NCBI RefSeq assembly: GCF_001005085.2
Contig: NZ_LBMU02000085.1
Span: forward strand, 37,737-101,736
DNA: 64,000 bases
Reading direction: 5' to 3'
DNA from: Streptomyces humi
GTDB taxonomy: Bacteria; Actinomycetota; Actinomycetes; Streptomycetales; Streptomycetaceae
The notes under the pieces were generated by a model, which was given only the letters and a program-made list of their open reading frames with translations, was not told the DNA's origin and made no database searches. This document shows positions 50,918 to 60,887 of the stretch, in pieces; position 1 is the stretch's first letter, and every line of letters starts with the position of its first letter. Position numbers and translations under genes: made by a program.

Positions 50918-53398
50918 ATGTCCGAAACCGTCTCCCGACGATCCACCCTGCGCCTCATAACGTCCGCCGTCGCGGTCGCAGCGGCGGCCACCGGAGGACT
51001 CGCTCCCCTCACGTCCGCCGTCGCGGCCGGCAGACCCGGCACCGGCGCCGGCCGCCGTGTCGAGGGCCTGCTCACCAGGCTCACCCTCGACGAGAAGATC
51101 TCCCTGCTGCACGGCGGGACCGACCCGGCCTCGCTCGGCCAGGCCGGCTACCTGCCCGGCGTCTCGCGGCTCGGCATCCCGCCGCTCAGGCTCGCCGACG
51201 GCCCGGCCGGCGTCCGGGTCACCCGGCACGCCACCGCCCTGCCCGCCCCCGTCCTGCTCGCCTCCGCCTTCGACCCCGAACTCGCCCGCCGTTACGGCCG
51301 GGTGATAGGCCGTGAGGGGCGCGCCCTCGGCCAGGACGTGCTGCTCTCCCCGATGGTCAACGTCATCCGCACCCCGTACGCGGGCCGCAACTTCGAGACG
51401 TTCAGCGAGGATCCGCTGCTCGCCTCCGACGTGGTCGCCGCCGAGATCGGGGGCATCCAGGACGAGGGCCTGATCGCGACCGTCAAGCACTTCGCCCTCA
51501 ACAACCAGGAGCAGGACCGCAACTCGATCGACGTGCGGGCCGGCGAGCAGACCATGCACGAGATCGAACTGCGGGGATTCGAGGCGGCGGTGACCGCCGG
51601 TACCGGCGCCGTCATGGGCGCCTACAACAAGGTCAACGGCACCTTCGCCTGCGAGAACAGGACCCTCCTCACCGATGTCCTGCGCGACCGGTGGGGTTTC
51701 GAGGGCTGGGTGATGACCGACTGGTTCGCCGCGCACAGCACCGTCGCGGCGATCACCGCCGGTCTGGACATGGAGATGCCCGACGGCACCTACTTCGGTA
51801 CCGCCCTCAAGTCGGCCGTGCGGAACGGGAGCGTGGGGGAGGAGTACGTCGACCGGGCGGTGCGGCGGATCCTCTCCGTGATGGACCGCTTCGGCCTCCT
51901 CGACGGCAGCGCCCCGCCCCGGCCCGACCGTGACGCGGCGGCGGGCGCGGCGGTGGCCCTGGAGGTCGCCAAGGCCGGTGCGACCCTGCTGCGGAACGCG
52001 CACGGCGCCCTCCCGCTGGACGGCGGCGGTGTCGCGGTGGTCGGGCCGACCGGCAGCCTCCCCTTCGTCAGCGGCGGCGGCAGCGCCCACGTCGTCCCCG
52101 ACCACGCCGAGAGCCCCCTCGACGCCATCCGGGCCAGGGCCCGCGGCACCGTCACCCATGCCCTCGGCGAGGACCTGTTCGGCAAGGCGATCCCGGGCTC
52201 CGCGCTCACCCCGGCCTTCGAGAGCGAGGGCCTGCGGGTGGCCGCCGGGCAGACCTGGCAGTACGACGGCACCCTCACCGTCGCCGAGGACGACGAGTGG
52301 ACCTTCGTCCTGCACTTCTCGTCCGCGCCCACCGCCCGACCCACGGTCCTGCTGGACGGCGTGGAACTCTTCCCGCTCGCGGCCGGGTACGGCGAGTACT
52401 TCTCCGGTGGACTGATCGCCACAGCCCCCGACGGCCTGGGCGTCCGCCGCCGGACGCTGCAACTCGGGGCGGGTGCCCATACGTTGAGGATCTCGGCGAG
52501 CGGCGGCGACGCCGGCCTGCTGTTCCGGCTGCGCCGGATCACCGGTGCCACCCGCGCCCAGGACGTCACCGAGGCCGTGCGCGCGGCCCGTGCCGCCCGC
52601 CATGTCGTGCTGTTCGCCTACGAGGACGCCACCGAGGGCCTGGACCGCACCACCCTCGCCCTGCCCGGCCACCAGGAACAGCTGATCCGCGCGGTGGCCG
52701 CGGCCAACCCGCGCACCACGGTCGTCCTCAACACCTCGTCGTCCACGTCGATGCCGTGGCTCGCGGACACCGGCGCGGTGCTCCAGATGTACTACCCCGG
52801 CCAGGAGGGCGCCGCCGCCACCGCCGCCGTCCTGTTCGGCGACAGCGATCCCGGCGGACGCCTCACCCAGTCCTTCCCGGTCGACGACGACCACCACCCG
52901 GTCGCCGGCGACCCGCGCCGCTACCCCGGTGTCGACGGCACCGAGGAGTACTCGGAGGGCATCCACGTCGGCTATCGCTGGTACGACGCCCAGGGCGAGC
53001 GGCCCCTGTTCCCCTTCGGGCACGGCCTGTCGTACACCTCCTTCGCCTATTCCGATCCGAGGGCGCGCTGGACACGCGAGGGCCTGGAGGTGACGTTCAC
53101 CGTGCGCAACACCGGCCGCCGGACCGGGGTCGACGTCCCGCAGGTCTACGTCGGACGCTCACCCGACCTCCGAGTCGACCAGGCGGTGCGGGTGTTGGGC
53201 GGTTACCGGCGGCTGGTGCTGCCGGCGGGGGAGCGGCGCCGGGTGACCGTGCGGGTCGCTCCGCGCACCCTGTCGTCGTGGGACGCGCGGCGGAACCGCT
53301 GGACCCTCGGCACCGGACGGCGCACCGTCTGGATCGGTGCCTCCTCGGGCGACCTGCGGCTGCGCACCAGTGCCCGCGTGGAGGCCGCCCACCACTGA
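50918..53398 (+). CDS. Exported GH3 beta-glucosidase with PA14 domain
   Basis: An 826-residue glycoside hydrolase family 3 enzyme that cleaves beta-glucosides or similar. TAT signal RRSTLRLITSAVAV at the N-terminus; (beta/alpha)8 domain with the nucleophile Asp268 in GWVMTDWFAAH; KHFALNNQEQDR; an inserted PA14-type domain at about residues 427-550; then C-terminal GH3 sandwich and a fibronectin-III-like end. ATG follows GAAGGAG. Exported outside the cell. Confidence 0.93.
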   Translation: MSETVSRRSTLRLITSAVAVAAAATGGLAPLTSAVAAGRPGTGAGRRVEGLLTRLTLDEKISLLHGGTDPASLGQAGYLPGVSRLGIPPLRLADGPAGVRVTRHATALPAPVLLASAFDPELARRYGRVIGREGRALGQDVLLSPMVNVIRTPYAGRNFETFSEDPLLASDVVAAEIGGIQDEGLIATVKHFALNNQEQDRNSIDVRAGEQTMHEIELRGFEAAVTAGTGAVMGAYNKVNGTFACENRTLLTDVLRDRWGFEGWVMTDWFAAHSTVAAITAGLDMEMPDGTYFGTALKSAVRNGSVGEEYVDRAVRRILSVMDRFGLLDGSAPPRPDRDAAAGAAVALEVAKAGATLLRNAHGALPLDGGGVAVVGPTGSLPFVSGGGSAHVVPDHAESPLDAIRARARGTVTHALGEDLFGKAIPGSALTPAFESEGLRVAAGQTWQYDGTLTVAEDDEWTFVLHFSSAPTARPTVLLDGVELFPLAAGYGEYFSGGLIATAPDGLGVRRRTLQLGAGAHTLRISASGGDAGLLFRLRRITGATRAQDVTEAVRAARAARHVVLFAYEDATEGLDRTTLALPGHQEQLIRAVAAANPRTTVVLNTSSSTSMPWLADTGAVLQMYYPGQEGAAATAAVLFGDSDPGGRLTQSFPVDDDHHPVAGDPRRYPGVDGTEEYSEGIHVGYRWYDAQGERPLFPFGHGLSYTSFAYSDPRARWTREGLEVTFTVRNTGRRTGVDVPQVYVGRSPDLRVDQAVRVLGGYRRLVLPAGERRRVTVRVAPRTLSSWDARRNRWTLGTGRRTVWIGASSGDLRLRTSARVEAAHH

Positions 53399-53412
53399 AT
53401 CCCCGTCAACAG

Positions 53413-53442
53413 GCGGCCGGTGAGCGCTCGCTCGCCGGCCGC
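53413..53442 (+). terminator. GH3 gene terminator
   Basis: GCGGCCGGTGAGCG / CGCTCGCCGGCCGC pairs over 14 positions with one G-T wobble, directly after the GH3 stop and followed by TTGATT. A good intrinsic-type stem. Confidence 0.7.
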
Positions 53443-53926
53443 TTGATTCAAGGGTTTACGAGAATTTTTCCCAACGCGCGTTTCATTTCAAGTAATACAG
53501 TTGGCGACAGGTTTTTGTCAGGCTTGGTGCAAGGTTCGTGCAGGGCTGTTCGGTGCGCGTTTCCGGTGTGCCACGATCGAGCCAGCGGACCGAAGTCATC
53601 CCGAATTTACAGAGCTCGGCGCCATCGCACGGCGTGTTGCGCCAGGGTGAGTGCGGGGTGAATGGCCGGGGTGCTTTGACGGGCTTGTGGCGGTGTGGCG
53701 CCGGTGCTTCCAGGGGCGGACGGGCCCTGATCCGAATCGGATTGCTCGGATTTTCGGCTCTTGCGGTGAATTTCCCCGGCTGGCCGAATCAATGCTACCC
53801 GACGTGATAAGGCCGCCCTGTTATTGACCCGCGAGTAATGAACTCGCTAGTTTCCGGTGGCCTCACCCGGACCTCTCCGCCGCACAAGTCCCCCACCGTG
53901 CTGTCCTCCCGATTATTCGGAGCATC
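53443..53926 (+). promoter_or_regulatory. PKS promoter region, 484 bp, with operator between -35 and -10
   Basis: TTGACC (53824-53829), 18-base spacer, TAGTTT (53848-53853). The spacer holds a perfect inverted repeat GCGAGTaatgaACTCGC (53831-53847), an ideal place for a repressor. ATCCGAaTCGGAT (53730-53742) is a further small palindrome. The region is AT-richer than the genes and shows no coding. Confidence 0.7.
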
Positions 53927-56900
53927 ATGACGTCCCCTGTGCGTGCCGTCGACCTGATCATCTGTGTCACCCCTTTCGGAGAACCCGACGCCCGGCTCGC
54001 CACCGCGGTCTGCGCCGCCGGCGCACTCGGCGTCCTCGACCTGGGGCGCGGTGACCGAAGAACCCGGGAGGCGCTGGCCCGGCTGACCCGGGCCGCGCCG
54101 GGACCGTACGGCGTGCGGGTGCCCGCGGGCTGCGCGCTCACCCCGGACGATCTGGACCCCGCCCCCGACACGGTGGTCCTGGCCGGCGACGCTCCCTGGC
54201 GCGTCGCCGAACTCGCCCCGCGCAGCCGGGTGCTGGCCGAGGTCACCGACCTGGCCGCGGCACGCGCTGCGGTCGAGGCCGGCGCCCGTGGACTGATCGC
54301 CCGGGGCAGCGAGAGCGGCGGCCGGGTCGGCACGCTGAGCACGTTCGTCCTCCTCCAACAACTGCTCGGGCAATCGGACCTGGACGTGCCGGTATGGGCC
54401 TGCGGGGGCATCGGACCGCGCACCGCGGCGGCCGCGGTGGCCGGCGGCGCGGCCGGGGTCGTCCTGGACAGCCAACTCGCCCTGCTGGCCGAGTCCCGGC
54501 TGCCCGAGGCGACCGCGGCCGCGCTGCGCTCCCTGGACGGCTCCGAGACGGTGCTCGTGGCCGGGCATCGCGTCCTGCACCGGCGCGGTCCGGACGTCGT
54601 ACGCCCGCCCGCCGACGACCCGGCCGCGGTCGCGGCGCTGCTCGGGGCCGACGACCCGCGCGGGCGGCTGCTGCCGGTGGGCCAGGACGGCTTCCTCGCC
54701 GCGCGCTTCGCCGAGTGCTGGGGTGATGTACCGCGCACGATCAGGGAGTTGCGGGCGGCGATCCGGAGTGACGGCGCCGCCGCGGCGGCGGCCCTGCGAC
54801 CCGGGACCTCCGCGATGAGCCGCGCCCTCGGCACCCGGCTGCCCGTCGCCCAGGGCCCGATGACCAGGGTGAGCGACCGGGCCGACTTCGCCGCGGCCGT
54901 CGCCGCCGACGGGGCGCTGCCCTTCCTGGCGCTGGCCCTCGCGGACGGCGCCCGCACCCGGGAGCTGCTGACCGAGGCCAAGGCGGCACTGGACGGCAGA
55001 CCCTGGGGCGTCGGCGTGCTCGGGTTCGCGCCCGAGGAACTCAGGAACGCCCAGCTCGAAGCCGTACGGGAGCTGCGGCCCAGCCACGCGATCGTCGCGG
55101 GCGGCCGGCCCGCCCAGGCGCAGGCGCTGGAACGGGCCGGGATCAGCACCTTCCTGCACGTGCCCTCGCCGGGGCTGCTGCGGCAGTTCCTGGAGGCCGG
55201 GGCCCGGAAGTTCGTGTTCGAGGGCTCCGAGTGCGGCGGCCACGTCGGCCCACGGGCGAGCTTCCCGCTCTGGGAGGCGCAGCTCGCCGTACTGGAGGAC
55301 TTCCCGGACGCCGAGGGACTGGAGGTGTTCTTCGCGGGCGGTGTCCACGACGAACGCTCCGCCGCGATGGTCGCCGCCCTTGCCGCGCCGCTGACCGCCA
55401 GGGGCGCCGCCGTCGGCCTGCTCATGGGCACCGCCTACCTCTTCACCGAGGAGGCGGTGCACCGGGGCGCGATCCGGCCCCTCTTCCAGCGCCAGGTCAT
55501 GGCAGCCGCCTCGACCGCGCTCCTGGAGACCGCGCCCGGCCATGCCACCCGCTGTGTGCCCAGCCCCTTCACCCTCAACTACCACAAGAGAGAGGCCGAG
55601 TTGAGGGCCGATGGGGCACCGGACCGGCAGGTGTGGGAAGAGCTGGAGCGGCTGAACGTCGGCCGGCTGCGCATCGCCAGCAAAGGCGTCGACCGCGCCG
55701 AGAGCGGCGAGTTGACACCCGTCGACGAGCGACGTCAGCTCAACGACGGGATGTTCATGGCCGGAGCGGTCGCCGTGCTGCGTTCGGAGACGACCACGCT
55801 CGCGGCCCTGCACCACGCGGTGACCGACGGCGCGGCCGGCCTCCTGGCCCGACGGCCGGCGCCCGAACGGGAACCCGAACCTCCCGCGCCCGCCCCGCTG
55901 GACGTCGCCGTCGTCGGCATGGCCTGCATGTTCCCGCAGGCTCCCGACCTCGCCGCCTTCTGGGCGAACGTGGTCGCCGGACACGACGCGGTCACCGAGG
56001 TTCCCCCGGAGCGCTGGGACCCGGCCGTCCACCACGCCGACGGCAGCACCACCTCGAAATGGGGCGGCTTCCTGCCGCCCATCCCGTTCGACCCACTGGG
56101 CTACGGCATCCCGCCCGCCTCCCTCGGCCACATAGAGCCCGTGCAGTTGCTCGCCCTGGAGGCAGCCGCACGGGCCCTGGAGGACGCCGGATACGGCGAG
56201 CGGGGGCGGCGGTTCGACCGCTCCCGGACCTCTGTCGTGTTCGGCGCCGAGGCGGGCAGCGACCTCTCCAACGCGGCCACCCTGCGCGCCGTCCTGCCCT
56301 CGTACTACGGCAGGGTGCCCGAGGGGCTGGCGGACCAGCTGCCCGGACTCACCGAGGACTCCTTCCCCGGCATGCTCGCCAACGTCATCTCGGGACGGAT
56401 CGCCAACCGGCTCGACCTCGGCGGCGCCAACTACACCGTCGACGCCGCCTGCGCCTCCTCGCTGGCCGCCGTCGACGTCGCTTGCAAGGAACTCACCGCC
56501 GGTACCAGCGACGTCGTGCTGTGCGGCGGCGCGGACCTGCACAACGGCATCAACGACTACGTGCTGTTCTCCTCGGTCCACGCCCTGTCCCCGACCGGCC
56601 GCTCCCGCGCCTTCGACGGCTCCGCCGACGGCATCGCCCTCGGCGAGGGCGTGGCATGCGTCGTCCTCAAGCGGCTGGCCGACGCCGAACGCGACGGCGA
56701 CCGGATCTACGGCGTGATCAAGGGACTCGGCTCGTCCAGCGACGGCCGTTCCCTCGGCCTGACCGCGCCCCGTCCCGAGGGCCAGCGGGCCGCCCTGCTG
56801 CGCGCGTACCGCAACGCCGGGATATCCCCGGCGCGGGTCGGTCTGGTCGAGGCGCACGGCACCGGGACCGTGGTCGGCGACCGCACCGAACTGACCATCC

Positions 56901-59900
56901 TCAGCGAGGTGTTCGCGGAGGCGGGCGCGGAGACGGGTGGCTGTGCGCTGGGGTCGGTCAAGTCGCAGATCGGGCACACCAAGTGCGCCGCCGGACTCGC
57001 GGGCCTGATCAAGACCACCCTGGCTCTGCACACCGGTGTCAAACCGCCCACCCTGCACCTGGAGCGGCCCAACGCGGCCTGGCAGGAGGACGCCAGCCCG
57101 TTCGCCTTCCACACCGAGGCCCGGCCCTGGGCGGCCCCGGCCGCCGAACGGGTCGCCGGTGTCAGCGCCTTCGGCTTCGGCGGCACCAACTTCCACGTGG
57201 TGATCGGCGCGTACGACAGCCCCGTACCGCCCGAGCAGGGCCTGGACGCCTGGCCCGCCGAGCTGTTCCTGTTCCGGGGGCGGGACGAGCGGGCCGCCCG
57301 GCGGGGCGTCGAGGAGATCCTGAAGGCCGCCGAGACCGGGGGCCGGCGGTTGCGGGACCTGGCGTTGGCGGCCGCCCGCCGCTCGGACACCGCGCACGAA
57401 CCGGTGAGGGCGGCGGTGGTCGCCACCGACGTGCCGGGACTCGCCCGGCAACTGCGGAAGGTGCTGGCAGGGGAGCAAGACCCGCGTGCCGGGGTCCACC
57501 TGGCCGACGGACCCGACGACGACCGCGGGAAGGTCGCCTTCCTCTTCCCCGGCCAGGGCAGCCAGCGCCCCGGGATGCTCGCCGACGTCCTCGTCGCCTT
57601 CCCCGAACTCCAGCACTACCTCCGGCTGGGCCGCGCCCACGCCGACGCCCTGTACCCGCCCGCCGCCTTCGGCGACGAAGCCCGTGAGCGCCACCGGGCC
57701 GCCCTCACCGACACCCGCGCCGCCCAGCCCGCCCTCGGCATCACCGGCCTGGTCGCGCACGCCCTGCTCACGGCGGCAGGGGTCCGCCCCGACATGGCCG
57801 CCGGACACAGCTACGGCGAACTCGTCGCCCTCGCCGCGGCCGGTGCCCTCACCCCCGAGACCCTCCTGGAACTCAGCGCCGAACGCGCGGCGGCGATCCT
57901 GGCCGCCGCGGGTGACGAACCGGGCACCATGGCAGCCGTCGCCGCCGGAGCGCGGGACGTCGAGCGGGCGCTGCGGACCACCGGGGCGCCGGACCCGGTC
58001 GTCCTCGCCAACCACAACTCGCCTCAGCAGACAGTCATTTCGGGTCCCACTCCGGATGTGACCGAAGCCGTGAGGCTGTTGCGCGAGCACGGCCTCGGGG
58101 CCAAGCGCATCCCCGTCGCCTGCGCCTTCCACAGCCCCGTGGTGGCCACGGCCGGGGACCGGTTCGCCGAGGCCCTCGCCGAACACGCCGTACGACCGCC
58201 CGAGTTCCCCGTCTGGTCCAATCGCACGGCGGCCCCCTACCCGCCGGACGCCGACGCCGTACGGGCCGGACTCGCCGCCCAGATCGGCTCACCCGTCGCC
58301 TTCGCCGGCCAGATCGAGGCGATGTACGAGGCCGGCGCCCGCGTCTTCGTCGAGGCCGGCCCCGGGACCGTGCTGACCCGGCTGGTGGGACAGATCCTCG
58401 GCGACCGGCCGCACACCACCGTGGCCTGCGAGCCCCGCGCCGACAGCGGACTGCCCGGCTGGCTCGACGCGTTCGCCCGGCTGGCGGTGGCCGGGGTACC
58501 GGTGCGCACCGCATGGCTGCTGCGCGGCCGCGACGCCGTGGACGCGCTGCGGACCCCGGCGCCCCGGCGGCCCGGCTGGACGGTCGACGGGCAGCTGGTG
58601 CGCACCGCCGACGGAGACCTGCTGCCCGGTGCCCTGGCGCCGGCCCGACGAGTCGTGGAGACGACGACTGTGACGACGAACCAGCCGCACGGCACCCCGG
58701 TCGACCGGGACGCGCTGATCTCCGAATACCTGCGCACCAGCCGGGAGATGATCGCCGCCCAGCGCGATGTGCTGCTCACCTACTTCGGGGCGGCACAGGC
58801 GCCCGCGGCCCCCGGGCCGGTGCTGCCGCCGCCCGCCGAGGTGGTCGCCCCCGAACCGCGGACGGCGCCCGCCCCCGCCGAGCTCGAAGCCGCGCCCGGG
58901 GAGCCGGCCGGGGAACCGGCCGAGGTCGAGCGGGTGGTGCTGGAGATCATCAGCGAGCGCACCGGCTACCCCGTCGACATGATCGAGCCCGATCTCGACC
59001 TGGAGGCGGATCTGAGCATCGACTCGATCAAACGGGCCGAGATCGCCGGGGAGCTGGCGAAGCGGCTCGGGATCGCGGGCGCGGCCCGGGCCCTGGAGGA
59101 CAGCGAGTTGGAGGAGCTGGCCAAGGCCCGCACCGCGGCGGCGGTGACAGGATGGCTGAAGGCCAGGGTCGGCACGGCGAGGAACAACCCCGGTGTCGGC
59201 GGGGCGGGCGGTGTCGGTGTCGGTGCGACGGACAGTGCGGGTGCGGGTGCGCTTGGCGGCGCCGGTGCCGGTGTGGGTGCTGGTGCCGGTACGGCGACGG
59301 CCGTGGTCGCCCCTGGCGTCGGCGCGGCGGCGGTCGTGGCTCTCGGGACGGACCCCTCGGGCCGGTCGGCGGAACGTGCCGGGCCCTCCGGCGGCGCCGC
59401 GGTCTTCGACGACATCCCGGCCGGCGAGGCGCCGAAGCGGTTCGTGGTGCGGCCGGTCGCGCTCGCGGAACCGGACGACGCTGTCGATCCCGCCGCCGTC
59501 CTGGGCGGCCGCCGGTTCGCCGTGCTCGGTGACGGCGGACAGGTGGCCCAACGGCTCGCCGAGTACGGCGCCGAGACCATCTCCCTCGCCGCCGGTCACC
59601 TGCTCGACGACGCCGACGGACCCCTGGACGGCGTGCTGTACCTGGCCGCGCTGCCCGGCGGCGACACCCCCGTCCTGCCGGACGCCTTCCCCGTGCTGCG
59701 CGCGGCCCTCGCCCGCGGCCCGCGCTGGCTGCTCGCCGCCCGGCCCGCCGACGGCGACGACGCGGCTCGCTCGGCCGGACTGCACGGGCTGTTCCGCACC
59801 GTCGCCCGGGAGTACCCGGACACCGTCGCCCGGGTCGTGACCCTGGAGGACACCGCGCCCGCCGCGGTCGCCGACGCGCTGCTCGCCGAACTGCTCGCCC

Positions 59901-60886
59901 CCGGCCCGGCCCCCGTCGTACTGTGCACGGCCGCCGGCCGGTACGGACTCGAACCGGTCGAGGTGCCGCTGGGCGCGCTCGGCACCACCGGGGCCGGACC
60001 GGCCGCGGAGGGGGCCGCGGAGGCCGCCGCGCTCGGCCTCGACCGGGACTCCGTGGTGCTGCTGGTCGGCGGGGCCCGGGGCATCACCGCGAAGTTCGCG
60101 GCCGCTCTCGCCACCGCCTGCCGCTGCCGCCTCGAACTGCTCGGCCGGACACCCGCGCCGACCGGCCCCGAGGCCCCGGACACCGCCGCCGCCCGCACCC
60201 CCGCCGAACTCCGCGCGGCCCTCGCCGCGCGGGGCGGTGTGACACCCGCCGACGTCAACCGGGAGGCCGAACTGCTGCTCGCCCAGCGGGAGATCACCGC
60301 AACCCTCGACGAACTCGCCGCGCTCGGCAGCGAGGTCCGCTACCACGCCGTCGACTTCCGGGACCGGGACGCCGCCCTCCAGGCAGTCAAGGAGATCCAC
60401 GCCGACCACGGCCGACTCGACGGGGTCGTCTTCGCGGCCGGGGTGATCGAGGACCGGTTGATCGCGGAGAAGACCCCGGAGTCCTTCCAGCGGGTGTACG
60501 GCACGAAGACCACGGGCGCCGCCACGCTCCTCGCCGCCCTGGCGGAACTCCCCGCAGGGCCCGGGTTCGCGGTCCTGTTCGGCAGTGTCTCCGCCGTCCT
60601 CGGCAACCGCGGCCAGGCCGACTACGCCGCCGCCAACGACGCGCTGGAGAGCCTTGGCGCCGGCTGGGCGGAGCGCACCGGCAACCGGGCGCTGACCGTG
60701 CACTGGGGTCCGTGGGCGCCCGTCGGCGGCCACACCGGCATGGTCAGCCCCGAACTGGGCCGGGAGTACGCGCGGCGCGGGGTGCGGCTGATCGACCCCG
60801 AGGAGGGCACCGCCGCGCTGCTGCGCGAGCTCGCGTGGGGCGAGCCTTCCACACGGGCCGTCGTCTACACCGTGTCGGGCTGGTGA
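53927..60886 (+). CDS. Type I iterative PKS/secondary-lipid synthase: NMO-NMO-KS-AT-ACP-KR
   Basis: A 2319-residue multidomain synthase. Order: two nitronate-monooxygenase/PfaD-like barrels (about 1-230, motif RGSESGGRVGTLSTF; about 300-600, motif EGSECGGHVGPRASF and FAGGVHDERSAA), KS (about 660-1090; Cys842 in VDAACASS, His977 in EAHGTGT, His1017 in GHTKCAAG), AT (about 1205-1510; Ser1295 in GHSYGEL), ACP (Ser1700 in SIDSIKRAEI), an Ala/Gly/Val-rich linker (about 1755-1805) and KR (about 2040-2319; ARGITAK, GSVSAVLGNRGQADYAAAND). This matches PfaA-type plus a fused PfaD-like enoyl-reductase, rather than a modular PKS. It starts an operon with the next gene one base later. Confidence 0.9.
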   Translation: MTSPVRAVDLIICVTPFGEPDARLATAVCAAGALGVLDLGRGDRRTREALARLTRAAPGPYGVRVPAGCALTPDDLDPAPDTVVLAGDAPWRVAELAPRSRVLAEVTDLAAARAAVEAGARGLIARGSESGGRVGTLSTFVLLQQLLGQSDLDVPVWACGGIGPRTAAAAVAGGAAGVVLDSQLALLAESRLPEATAAALRSLDGSETVLVAGHRVLHRRGPDVVRPPADDPAAVAALLGADDPRGRLLPVGQDGFLAARFAECWGDVPRTIRELRAAIRSDGAAAAAALRPGTSAMSRALGTRLPVAQGPMTRVSDRADFAAAVAADGALPFLALALADGARTRELLTEAKAALDGRPWGVGVLGFAPEELRNAQLEAVRELRPSHAIVAGGRPAQAQALERAGISTFLHVPSPGLLRQFLEAGARKFVFEGSECGGHVGPRASFPLWEAQLAVLEDFPDAEGLEVFFAGGVHDERSAAMVAALAAPLTARGAAVGLLMGTAYLFTEEAVHRGAIRPLFQRQVMAAASTALLETAPGHATRCVPSPFTLNYHKREAELRADGAPDRQVWEELERLNVGRLRIASKGVDRAESGELTPVDERRQLNDGMFMAGAVAVLRSETTTLAALHHAVTDGAAGLLARRPAPEREPEPPAPAPLDVAVVGMACMFPQAPDLAAFWANVVAGHDAVTEVPPERWDPAVHHADGSTTSKWGGFLPPIPFDPLGYGIPPASLGHIEPVQLLALEAAARALEDAGYGERGRRFDRSRTSVVFGAEAGSDLSNAATLRAVLPSYYGRVPEGLADQLPGLTEDSFPGMLANVISGRIANRLDLGGANYTVDAACASSLAAVDVACKELTAGTSDVVLCGGADLHNGINDYVLFSSVHALSPTGRSRAFDGSADGIALGEGVACVVLKRLADAERDGDRIYGVIKGLGSSSDGRSLGLTAPRPEGQRAALLRAYRNAGISPARVGLVEAHGTGTVVGDRTELTILSEVFAEAGAETGGCALGSVKSQIGHTKCAAGLAGLIKTTLALHTGVKPPTLHLERPNAAWQEDASPFAFHTEARPWAAPAAERVAGVSAFGFGGTNFHVVIGAYDSPVPPEQGLDAWPAELFLFRGRDERAARRGVEEILKAAETGGRRLRDLALAAARRSDTAHEPVRAAVVATDVPGLARQLRKVLAGEQDPRAGVHLADGPDDDRGKVAFLFPGQGSQRPGMLADVLVAFPELQHYLRLGRAHADALYPPAAFGDEARERHRAALTDTRAAQPALGITGLVAHALLTAAGVRPDMAAGHSYGELVALAAAGALTPETLLELSAERAAAILAAAGDEPGTMAAVAAGARDVERALRTTGAPDPVVLANHNSPQQTVISGPTPDVTEAVRLLREHGLGAKRIPVACAFHSPVVATAGDRFAEALAEHAVRPPEFPVWSNRTAAPYPPDADAVRAGLAAQIGSPVAFAGQIEAMYEAGARVFVEAGPGTVLTRLVGQILGDRPHTTVACEPRADSGLPGWLDAFARLAVAGVPVRTAWLLRGRDAVDALRTPAPRRPGWTVDGQLVRTADGDLLPGALAPARRVVETTTVTTNQPHGTPVDRDALISEYLRTSREMIAAQRDVLLTYFGAAQAPAAPGPVLPPPAEVVAPEPRTAPAPAELEAAPGEPAGEPAEVERVVLEIISERTGYPVDMIEPDLDLEADLSIDSIKRAEIAGELAKRLGIAGAARALEDSELEELAKARTAAAVTGWLKARVGTARNNPGVGGAGGVGVGATDSAGAGALGGAGAGVGAGAGTATAVVAPGVGAAAVVALGTDPSGRSAERAGPSGGAAVFDDIPAGEAPKRFVVRPVALAEPDDAVDPAAVLGGRRFAVLGDGGQVAQRLAEYGAETISLAAGHLLDDADGPLDGVLYLAALPGGDTPVLPDAFPVLRAALARGPRWLLAARPADGDDAARSAGLHGLFRTVAREYPDTVARVVTLEDTAPAAVADALLAELLAPGPAPVVLCTAAGRYGLEPVEVPLGALGTTGAGPAAEGAAEAAALGLDRDSVVLLVGGARGITAKFAAALATACRCRLELLGRTPAPTGPEAPDTAAARTPAELRAALAARGGVTPADVNREAELLLAQREITATLDELAALGSEVRYHAVDFRDRDAALQAVKEIHADHGRLDGVVFAAGVIEDRLIAEKTPESFQRVYGTKTTGAATLLAALAELPAGPGFAVLFGSVSAVLGNRGQADYAAANDALESLGAGWAERTGNRALTVHWGPWAPVGGHTGMVSPELGREYARRGVRLIDPEEGTAALLRELAWGEPSTRAVVYTVSGW

Positions 60887-60887
60887 G

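Noticed and set aside
53795..58186. 1463-codon open frame on the minus strand opposite the PKS
   Set aside because: It is the antisense shadow of a clear KS-AT synthase; composition is dominated by Gly/Arg/Val and no domain is visible.
53927..60886. Modular macrolide-type PKS
   Set aside because: The single ACP, the fused NMO barrels and the C-terminal KR order fit an iterative lipid synthase better than a module.
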